A DNA stretch of 10,178 nt from DALYLB01 sp046154695 (GTDB lineage Bacteria; Acidobacteriota; Blastocatellia; RBC074). The notes beneath the pieces were generated by a model that saw only the letters and a program-made list of their open reading frames with translations, was not told where the DNA came from and ran no database searches. The DNA lies in assembly GCA_046154695.1 (NCBI GenBank), contig JBJXFI010000118.1, positions 1-10,178 on the forward strand, written 5' to 3'. The position numbers were made by a program, and so were the translations under genes. Numbering within the stretch: the stretch's first letter is position 1; every line of letters begins with the position of its first letter. Shown one piece after another: positions 1-5,706 of the stretch.

Positions 1-125
1 AGGACTCCCTTCCCGGCTCTGTTGGAGATGAAATGTTTGCATTCGATCGACTAAGGATTTTACCCCTTCGCCGCGCGTTGCACAAGACGCCTAACCCTTG
101 GATTTACCTGAAAATAGGGCCGGCG

Positions 126-191
126 AAGAAAAGGAGCGGGAGCGCGACCGGAGGGGGAAAATCCCCCCTGTTCCAGCCGCGCTCCCGCTCC
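126..191 (-). terminator. Rho-independent terminator of the NxxGxxAF gene
   Basis: A perfect 14-bp inverted repeat (133-146 with 178-191, arm GGAGCGGGAGCGCG) lies 34 bp past the stop codon of the minus-strand gene at 225-1637. A second hairpin is nested in its loop: GGGGGA at 153-158 pairs with TCCCCC at 162-167. Read on the minus strand, the stem is followed directly by TTTTCTT (132-126), the expected U-tract. Position, stem strength and U-tract agree with intrinsic termination of that gene. The nested inner stem is unusual. Confidence 0.8.
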
Positions 192-224
192 CCGGGATTC
201 ACTGTCTGCCCATGGCTTGGCGGG

Positions 225-1637
225 TTATTTGGGCATTTTGTCGCCGCGTCGAACGACGGTGCGAAGAACGCCCTTCTCGTCGCGGTGAAAGATGCCGACC
301 TCGCCGTTCTTCATCTGGGCATAGAAGACGATCTCGCCGCGATCATTGATCGAGGGCTGGGTGAAATTATTGAAGAGTTCTTCCTTCGATCCGCCGGGGA
401 TCTGCTGTTCGAGCAGCGCGACGGGCTCGATCCCCTTGGCCGTCTTGATGAAAAGGCCGCGGTTTCGGCCGCCATAGAGTCCCACGAACGCGATATCCCC
501 CCGGGCATTGATCGCCGGAGAGAGGAAGTCGCTGAAGGCGTAGCCGGTATCGGCGATCCGGTCGCCCGATTTGGCGACGACCTTGACCGGCCCCTCGACG
601 CCCCGGAAAAAGAGGGCGCGCTGGGCGTCGGCATTGTCGGTGAAGGCGGCGAAGGCGACCTCGCCCTTGTTGTTCAGGCCGGGGGCCCGATTGCCGAAGC
701 CGATAAAATTGGTGTTGGGCAGCGGGCCGGGATGGCCGGTCATCGCGAGCAGTTCGACGCCCTTGGGTCGGGAGACGAAGATGCCGCTCTTGTCGCCCAC
801 GCGCCCGAGAAAGGCGATTTCGCTGCGCTCATTGATCTGCGAGGGATAGTAGTGCTCGGAATAGCTGCCTTCGATTCCCAGGCCGACGCGCTGGCCGCTG
901 CGAACGATAATTCGCGGCTTGCCGTTTTCGAACAGAAAGAGACCGCGCCCGTCCGGATCGCCATAAGTTCCGATAATGGCGGTCACCCCCTGGCTGTTGG
1001 TCGTCGGATTGGAGAATCCGGTGAAGCGGGAGGGCATATTGGGGACCTCATCCCCGAGCCTCGCGAGGCTTTTAATCCCGTCGGCCGTCCTGACGTAGAG
1101 GCTGCGATTGAGCAGCGGCGCCTCTTCGTGCACCGTCGGATCGTTCGGATCGACCGGCCGGACGGGGCCCGCGGCTTTGCCCGCCACCCCGCCGAACTCG
1201 GCGACGAAGGTCACATCCCCGTTGTCATTGAAACTCGGCAACCCCCCGAGGGCGATGATCGGCTCCGGGAAGTTCACGGCCTTCTCGCCCTCACGCATGA
1301 TCTTCCACGTCCCGTCCGGATGCTTGATGAAGACCGCCTGCCCCGAGCCATTTCTCCCCGTCGAGAGGGGGAACAGCGCCTGGAACGCGATGACCCCCTT
1401 ATTGTTGATGAAGGGATACCGAAAGTTTCCGAACTGGTCCTCGCCGAGCGGCTTGCTCTCGACCTTCTTCTCCACCCGGGCCCTCTCGGAGATCGCGACC
1501 GGCTCGTCCTCTCCGGCCGGCCGGGCCGGTTTCTGCTGCGCGGCGGGCTGCTGCGCGCTCGCGCCGAACAGGCTCGCCGATGCGCAAAGCAGGACAACCC
1601 CCAAAATGGAGAGGGCGAAACGTTGTATCTTTTGCAT
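225..1637 (-). CDS. Secreted NxxGxxAF tandem-repeat protein (choice-of-anchor type)
   Basis: The 470-residue product has an N-terminal signal peptide: basic MQKIQR, then a hydrophobic stretch, with probable cleavage after ASA at residue 28. A Q/P/A-rich linker follows. The rest is a series of about 54-residue repeats centred on the motif N-x-x-G-x-x-A-F, starting at residues 78, 137, 214, 269, 322, 377 and 431. Each sits in a segment ending in a beta-rich 'G(I/L)F' strand, which suggests a propeller-like or solenoid fold. Repeat 4 has Ser in place of the motif Gly (NERSEIAF), and repeats 2, 3 and 7 depart from A-F. The protein family is named for this repeat, but no biochemical role is established. 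Export is supported; surface or extracellular location is inferred. An SD-like GGAGG lies about 14 nt before the ATG, rather far. The gene appears monocistronic, with its own promoter near 1743-1772 and the terminator at 126-191. Function unknown. Confidence 0.88.
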   Translation of the reverse strand: MQKIQRFALSILGVVLLCASASLFGASAQQPAAQQKPARPAGEDEPVAISERARVEKKVESKPLGEDQFGNFRYPFINNKGVIAFQALFPLSTGRNGSGQAVFIKHPDGTWKIMREGEKAVNFPEPIIALGGLPSFNDNGDVTFVAEFGGVAGKAAGPVRPVDPNDPTVHEEAPLLNRSLYVRTADGIKSLARLGDEVPNMPSRFTGFSNPTTNSQGVTAIIGTYGDPDGRGLFLFENGKPRIIVRSGQRVGLGIEGSYSEHYYPSQINERSEIAFLGRVGDKSGIFVSRPKGVELLAMTGHPGPLPNTNFIGFGNRAPGLNNKGEVAFAAFTDNADAQRALFFRGVEGPVKVVAKSGDRIADTGYAFSDFLSPAINARGDIAFVGLYGGRNRGLFIKTAKGIEPVALLEQQIPGGSKEELFNNFTQPSINDRGEIVFYAQMKNGEVGIFHRDEKGVLRTVVRRGDKMPK

Positions 1638-1742
1638 AGTGCTTTTTATTGCCTCCGAAGCTCTGAAAAGTATGAGGTGATGTGAGACTTATGGGGCGTC
1701 GATTTTCGGGTCAGGCGGATATTCGCGCGGAAAAGAAACGCA

Positions 1743-1772
1743 TTTATAGCATAATTAATCATCCATTGTCAT
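1743..1772 (-). promoter_or_regulatory. Putative extended -10 promoter for the NxxGxxAF gene
   Basis: On the minus strand ATGACA (1772-1767, five of six matches to TTGACA) is followed by an 18-nt spacer and TATAAA (1748-1743). A TG lies one base before the -10 box (TGCTATAAA), the extended -10 arrangement. The surrounding 40 bp are far more AT-rich than the coding DNA. Transcription would start near 1736, giving a leader of about 100 nt. Confidence 0.55.
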
Positions 1773-1800
1773 CATCAATTCCCGGCCCCCGGCCCGAGTT

Positions 1801-1829
1801 CCGCCTTCATGCCATTGGCCTGAAGGCGG
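1801..1829 (-). terminator. Strong hairpin downstream of the thioredoxin-like gene, no U-tract
   Basis: CCGCCTTCA (1801-1809) and TGAAGGCGG (1821-1829) form a perfect 9-bp stem. Within the loop GCC and GGC (1811-1813 with 1817-1819) can extend it past a single mismatch, leaving a 3-nt loop. It begins 48 bp past the stop codon of the gene at 1878-2489. Neither strand has a T-run after the stem, so it is not a classic intrinsic terminator. It may protect the mRNA 3' end or assist factor-dependent termination. Confidence 0.4.
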
Positions 1830-1877
1830 CCGGTCTCGGTTCCGGGGCAGACGCGGAAGGCGGAGGCGTCGAACACC

Positions 1878-2489
1878 TCAGGAATTCTTGAGCGCATAGC
1901 CGATGGCGCCCTCGGCCCAGACGCGGAAGTCGCGGCGCAGGCCCTTGACGCTGTCGATCAATTTGCCGTTGCGTCCGAAGATGAAGGTTTGCGGAATGGG
2001 CGCGCGCCGGTCATTGCCGTTCGATTGATTGAAGATAAAGAACAGTTCCTGGGGCGCGAAACCGACCGTGTAATTGATCGAGAACTGACGGACGAAGGCC
2101 TGGACGGTCTCTCGCAGCTCGGGCTCCTCGACCGTCAATCCGATGATCTCGACGTCCTTCCCCTCGAACTTCCGCTTGAGGTCGGTCAGGTCGGGAATCT
2201 CCTTTCGGCAGGGACCGCACCAGGTGGCCCAGAAATTGACGAGCACGACCTTGTTCCCGCCGACCAGATCGGGAATTCTCGCGTTGCCGCCGTTGAGCAT
2301 CGTGATATCGAAGCTGTTCGCGGACGCCGCGACCGGCGGCGGCTCGTTCACCGGGGGACGGTAGCCGCGCGCCTCCGGCGAGATCGAGTCGTCGACGACG
2401 CTTCGATTGCAAGAGAGCGGGAAGAGGGCGAGAAAGAGAAGCGCCGGCGCGAGAGTGATGCGACGAAGTGAGGTGCGAGGTTTGAGCAT
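1878..2489 (-). CDS. TlpA/ResA-like thioredoxin-family protein, probable lipoprotein
   Basis: The 203-residue product starts with a basic region and a hydrophobic segment ending in LFPLSC. Cys27 is a likely lipidation site, although Pro at -3 makes the lipobox non-canonical. After a Pro-rich linker comes a thioredoxin fold with FWATWCGPC (Cys91 and Cys94, the redox pair), the TlpA/ResA-style continuation RKEIPDL, and IPQTF with the probable cis-Pro166 that packs against the active site. Family members act outside the cytoplasmic membrane as thiol-disulfide reductases, often in cytochrome c maturation; the substrate cannot be told from this window. The gene is divergent from the dehydrogenase at 2649 and shares its promoter region. 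The Shine-Dalgarno sequence is weak (AAGG about 13 nt upstream). The family call is secure, the lipoprotein call probable. Confidence 0.9.
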   Translation of the reverse strand: MLKPRTSLRRITLAPALLFLALFPLSCNRSVVDDSISPEARGYRPPVNEPPPVAASANSFDITMLNGGNARIPDLVGGNKVVLVNFWATWCGPCRKEIPDLTDLKRKFEGKDVEIIGLTVEEPELRETVQAFVRQFSINYTVGFAPQELFFIFNQSNGNDRRAPIPQTFIFGRNGKLIDSVKGLRRDFRVWAEGAIGYALKNS

Positions 2490-2526
2490 TCCGCGGGTCT
2501 GCCTTGCTTATGTGATGGAAGATGGT

Positions 2527-2543
2527 GTCGTCCGAAAGACGAC
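2527..2543 (-). promoter_or_regulatory. Hairpin at the predicted 5' end of the thioredoxin-like mRNA
   Basis: GTCGTC (2527-2532) and GACGAC (2538-2543) form a perfect 6-bp stem with a CGAAA loop on the plus strand. It lies immediately downstream of the minus-strand -10 box (2553-2558), so it would form at about the first transcribed bases. It could be a dyad operator or a 5' stabilising stem; which one is not decidable from sequence. Confidence 0.35.
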
Positions 2544-2552
2544 CGAAGCGTT

Positions 2553-2582
2553 ATCATAGCCCGCCGCTTCCCCCGTTGACAA
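2553..2582 (-). promoter_or_regulatory. Putative sigma-70-type promoter of the thioredoxin-like gene
   Basis: Minus-strand TTGTCA (2582-2577) and TATGAT (2558-2553) each match consensus at five of six positions and are 18 nt apart. Transcription would begin near 2546, giving a leader of about 57 nt. The -35 box overlaps that of the divergent promoter by five bases. Confidence 0.6.
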
Positions 2583-2605
2583 CCGGGCGGCCGGCTCGCC
2601 ATAGT
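2576..2605 (+). promoter_or_regulatory. Putative sigma-70-type promoter of the SDR gene
   Basis: A perfect TTGACA (2576-2581) is followed after 18 nt by CATAGT (2600-2605, four of six matches to TATAAT). The start point would be near 2612, giving a leader of about 37 nt with the strong ribosome site AGGGAGGT six bases before the ATG. Confidence 0.55.
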
Positions 2606-2648
2606 CTCGCCGCACGAAAATTCAAACGACAACGCAGGGAGGTCATCC

Positions 2649-3428
2649 ATGGAAGTAGCGGGCAGGGCAGCCGTCATCACGGGCGGCGGCACGGGCGTGG
2701 GGCGCGCAACGGCGCTGGCTCTCGCCGAACGGGGCTGTTCGGTGTTGATCAATTACAGCAAATCGAAGGACGAAGCGGAGGCCGCGGCCGCGGAAGTCGC
2801 GCGGCATGGCGTGAAGGCGGTCGCCGTCCAGGCCGACGTGGCGGACGATGCCGACTGCCGCCGGATGGTCGATGCCGCCGTCCGCGAATTCGGCCGGCTC
2901 GACATCCTGGTCAACAATGCGGGAACGACCTCGTTCATCAAACACGACGATCTCGAAGGCGTGACCGGGGACGACTGGCAGCGAATCCTGACAGTCAATC
3001 TGATCGGGCCGTTTCAATGCGCGCGGGCCGCGCGCGGCCCCCTGCTGGCCTCCGGCAACGGCGAGATCGTCAATGTCTCCAGCGTCGCGGGCATCGCCGC
3101 AATGGGCAGCTCGATTCCCTACACCGCCTCGAAGGCCGCGCTGAACAACATGACCGTCGCGCTCGCCCGCGTCTTCGCCCCCTCGGTCCGCGTCAACGCC
3201 GTCGCCCCCGGCTTCATCACCACCCGGTGGCTGCGTGACAGGCTCGGGGATGAGGACTATCAACTCGCCAAAAAGAAGGCGGAAGAGAGCGTTCTCCTGC
3301 ACAAGGTCTGCACGGCCGAAGATGTCGCCGCGGCCATTCTCAACGTCATCACCGGCCCCGATCTGATGACCGGACAGGTGATCGCGATCGAGGGCGGGCT
3401 GCTGATCTCGAACTTCAATCCGCGTTGA
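2649..3428 (+). CDS. SDR-family NAD(P)-dependent oxidoreductase (FabG-like)
   Basis: The 259-residue product is a typical classical short-chain dehydrogenase with a Rossmann fold. The glycine-rich cofactor motif TGGGTGVG is at residues 11-18 and the structural NNAG at 89-92. The catalytic tetrad is Asn117, Ser145, Tyr158 and Lys162 (YTASK). The C-terminal end TGQVIAIEGG is usual for FabG-like enzymes. After the second beta strand the sequence is INYSKSK, with no acidic residue at the NAD-discriminating position, so NADP(H) preference is likely. Such enzymes reduce or oxidise a ketone/alcohol pair. The substrate is not known: it could be 3-oxoacyl-ACP, a sugar or a secondary alcohol. No fatty-acid genes are nearby, so a housekeeping FabG role is not supported. 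The start is fixed by AGGGAGGT six bases upstream. It is the only plus-strand gene in the window. Confidence 0.93.
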   Translation: MEVAGRAAVITGGGTGVGRATALALAERGCSVLINYSKSKDEAEAAAAEVARHGVKAVAVQADVADDADCRRMVDAAVREFGRLDILVNNAGTTSFIKHDDLEGVTGDDWQRILTVNLIGPFQCARAARGPLLASGNGEIVNVSSVAGIAAMGSSIPYTASKAALNNMTVALARVFAPSVRVNAVAPGFITTRWLRDRLGDEDYQLAKKKAEESVLLHKVCTAEDVAAAILNVITGPDLMTGQVIAIEGGLLISNFNPR

Positions 3429-3431
3429 GTC

Positions 3432-3452
3432 AGGGCGGCTCCGGCCCGCCCT
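3432..3452. terminator. Possible bidirectional terminator hairpin between convergent genes
   Basis: AGGGCGG (3432-3438) and CCGCCCT (3446-3452) form a 7-bp GC-rich stem with a 7-nt loop. It lies wholly in the 27-bp gap between two convergent stop codons. There is no T-run on either side. Position and stem favour a shared terminator; the missing U-tract weakens the call. Confidence 0.45.
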
Positions 3453-3455
3453 CCA

Positions 3456-3956
3456 TCATATGCGGCTGATCGTGATTCGCGTGATCAGGCCATCCTTGCT
3501 CTGGTACATGGAGACCCAGAATTTCTCCTCCAGGAGGGTTTTGCGTGCCGTCTTTGCGCCATTCGCCAGTTCGTTGATCTCCGCGTCGCCCACGATATCC
3601 TTCCAGGCGGGCGCGTTCTTTGGGTCGAGAATGGCGATCTGAATCGCCTTGACGGCATCGCCGTCGTAATGAACGGTCATCGTATCCTCGCCCTTGAGTT
3701 TGAAATCGTCGCTCGATTCGGCGGTCGATTCCGGCGCCCCCATCAAGGACCGAACCTCTTCACGCTTCATCCCGAGTTTGATCCCTCGATATTCGCGCGC
3801 AACGTGGTCGGCGGCGGCCTGGCCGCCTCCGGGCGGCGAGTCAACGGATATTGAATGGCGAATGCCGGCGGCGTGGGTGGATTGGATCGGCTGCAAACCA
3901 AGAGCAAAACCACCAACCACGATGAGAGTCAGAATAGCAGTCTCTACACGGTTCAT
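3456..3956 (-). CDS. Small secreted protein with BamE/SmpA-like motif
   Basis: The 166-residue product begins with a signal peptide (hydrophobic residues 7-24, probable cleavage after THA at residue 29), followed by a Gly/Pro-rich stretch. Residues 56-75 read YRGIKLGMKREEVRSLMGAP, the 'G...GM..eEV...lG.P' pattern that opens BamE/SmpA-type alpha-beta domains. After it come beta-like stretches with MTVHYDGDAVKAIQIAI, then a charged helical region and a final strand ending in ITISRI. BamE itself is an outer-membrane assembly lipoprotein, but no lipobox is seen here and the resemblance covers only the start of the domain. Periplasmic location is therefore likely and function open. GGAG lies nine bases before the ATG. 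The gene is convergent with the dehydrogenase (27 bp between stops) and separated by 285 bp from the upstream DUF1501 gene, so it is probably transcribed alone. Confidence 0.75.
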   Translation of the reverse strand: MNRVETAILTLIVVGGFALGLQPIQSTHAAGIRHSISVDSPPGGGQAAADHVAREYRGIKLGMKREEVRSLMGAPESTAESSDDFKLKGEDTMTVHYDGDAVKAIQIAILDPKNAPAWKDIVGDAEINELANGAKTARKTLLEEKFWVSMYQSKDGLITRITISRI

Positions 3957-4241
3957 AAGTCACGCTCCATTGTCTTAAGAAACAGCGGCGTCGCTGTTAT
4001 ACGGGCTACTTGCTTTGCGCCTGTCGGCTGAAGTCTGTTTTGGCGCGTTCCTTGTTCAGGCACAGGAGGGGAGACAACCGGCCTGAATATTGTCTGGCTA
4101 TTGACAGAGAGCCCTTTCCCGGCCTCCGCCACAGCACATCATAGCACACGGTTCAACGCGTTCGTCACGCCCTCACCGAGGGCCATTTCATTTTCTGTGG
4201 AGAGAGCCCCGGGAGCGTCGAGCGCCAGCTCGGCCCCCTTG
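3957..4241. other. 285-bp gene-free stretch between the BamE-like and DUF1501 genes
   Basis: No convincing gene is present. It contains an inverted repeat AACAGCG/CGCTGTT (3981-3987 and 3992-3998) in the likely leader of the BamE-like gene. This overlaps a possible minus-strand -10 TATAAC (4001-3996) that lacks a convincing -35 box. A GCCCTC-acc-GAGGGC hairpin (4169-4183) lies about 60 bp past the DUF1501 stop and could mark that operon's 3' end, but no T-run follows it on the minus strand. Confidence 0.5.
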
Positions 4242-5693
4242 TTATGCCAGAATCTGTTTCACCACCTCGCCGTGCACGTCCGTCAGGCGGAAGTACCTGC
4301 CCTGGAACTTATAGGTCAGCCGGGTGTGATCGATGCCGAGGCAATGGAGGATCGTGGCGTTCAGGTCGTGGGCGTGGACGGGATCGCGCACGATGTTATA
4401 GCTAAAGTCGTCCGTCTCGCCGATCGTCACGCCGGGCTTGATCCCTCCGCCGGCGAGCCAGACGGTGAAGCAGCGCGGATGATGGTCGCGGCCGTAGTTA
4501 TCCGCCGTCAGCCGGCCCTGGGAATAGACCGTGCGGCCGAATTCGCCGCCCCAGATGACGAGGGTGTCGTCGAGCATGCCGCGCTCCTTGAGATCCATGA
4601 TCAGCGCGGCCGAGGGCTGGTCGGTGTCCAATGCCTGCTTGACGATGTTCTTCGGAAGCTCGCCGTGCTGATCCCAGCCGCGATGGAAGAGCTGGATGAA
4701 GCGCACACCGCGCTCGGCGAGCCGGCGGGCGAGAATGCAGTTGAAGGCGAAGGTGCCGGGCTTCTTCGCGTCCGGACCGTATCGTTCGAACGTCTTGTCC
4801 GGCTCTTTCGAAAGGTCGGTCAGCTCCGGCACGGAGGACTGCATTCGATAGGCCATCTCGTACTGCGCGACGCGGGAAAGGATCTCGGGGTCTCCGTATT
4901 CCTTCGCGTTGAGCTGATTCATCGCGGCCAGGTCGTCGAGGAAGCGGCGGCGCGTATCGCGATCGATGCCGGGCGGGTTGGAGAGATAGAGAACCGGGTC
5001 CTGCCCGTTGTGGAACTTCACGCCCTGGTATTGCGAAGCGAGGAACCCGCTGCCCCACAGCCGATCGTACAGCGGCTGATCGCCGCCCGAACGCCCCACC
5101 GAGATCATCGTGATGAACGCGGGCAGGTCGCGATTCTCGCTGCCGAGGCCATACGAGATCCACGCGCCGAGGCTCGGCCGGCCGGCGAGCTGAAAGCCGG
5201 TCAGCGCGAAGGTCACAGCCGGATCGTGATTGATCTGTTCCGTGTGCATCGACCGAATGAAGGCCACCTCATCGACGATCTTCGACGTATGGGGCAGAAG
5301 CTCGCTCAGCCATGCGCCCGACTTGCCGTGCCGCGCGAACTGAAACTTCGAGGGCGCCGTGGGAAACGTCGTCTGATGCGCGGTCATTCCCGTCAATCGC
5401 TGGCCCATGCGAATCGAATCCGGCAGGTTCTCCGCCCGGTATTGTTCGAGCTTCGGCTTGTGATCGAACAGGTCGATCTGCGACGGCCCGCCCGCCTGGA
5501 ACAGGTAGATCACGCGCCTGGCCTTCGGCGCGAAATGGGGCAACCCCGGCAGCCCGCCCTTCGCCTCTCCGCCCTGCGCGAATCCGCCCTCGTTCAACAA
5601 CGATGCGAGAGCCGCCGTCCCGATCCCCAGCCCGAACCGGCTGAAGAAATGGCGGCGCGTGAGCGTCAACTGGTGTTCGATTCGTGGATCCAT
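4242..5693 (-). CDS. DUF1501 domain protein, Tat-exported (sulfatase-like fold)
   Basis: The 483-residue product carries an N-terminal twin-arginine signal: LTRRHFFSR with Arg13-Arg14, then a small-residue hydrophobic region to about residue 40. The body is typical DUF1501. It has VIYLFQAGGPSQIDLFDHKP (residues 61-80, with Asp74 and Asp77 as likely metal or active-site ligands), WGGEFGRT (Glu384), and GRDHHP (Asp403, His404, His405). The fold is related to alkaline phosphatase/sulfatase enzymes, but no reaction is proven for the family. An ATG 36 bases further upstream (5727-5729) would overlap the end of the DUF1553 gene and has no ribosome site. The chosen ATG is preceded by AGAGGG about seven bases away, just after the upstream stop. 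That 13-bp spacing indicates co-transcription with, and probably partnership with, the DUF1553 protein. Expected location is the periplasm or outer face of the membrane. Confidence 0.92.
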   Translation of the reverse strand: MDPRIEHQLTLTRRHFFSRFGLGIGTAALASLLNEGGFAQGGEAKGGLPGLPHFAPKARRVIYLFQAGGPSQIDLFDHKPKLEQYRAENLPDSIRMGQRLTGMTAHQTTFPTAPSKFQFARHGKSGAWLSELLPHTSKIVDEVAFIRSMHTEQINHDPAVTFALTGFQLAGRPSLGAWISYGLGSENRDLPAFITMISVGRSGGDQPLYDRLWGSGFLASQYQGVKFHNGQDPVLYLSNPPGIDRDTRRRFLDDLAAMNQLNAKEYGDPEILSRVAQYEMAYRMQSSVPELTDLSKEPDKTFERYGPDAKKPGTFAFNCILARRLAERGVRFIQLFHRGWDQHGELPKNIVKQALDTDQPSAALIMDLKERGMLDDTLVIWGGEFGRTVYSQGRLTADNYGRDHHPRCFTVWLAGGGIKPGVTIGETDDFSYNIVRDPVHAHDLNATILHCLGIDHTRLTYKFQGRYFRLTDVHGEVVKQILA

Positions 5694-5706
5694 CTCGTTT
5701 CCCTCT

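Noticed and set aside
33..1685. 550-codon open frame on the plus strand opposite the NxxGxxAF gene
   Set aside because: It is antisense to a gene with a signal peptide, seven repeats, promoter and terminator. High GC leaves few stops in the complementary frame, and its translation shows no coherent domain.
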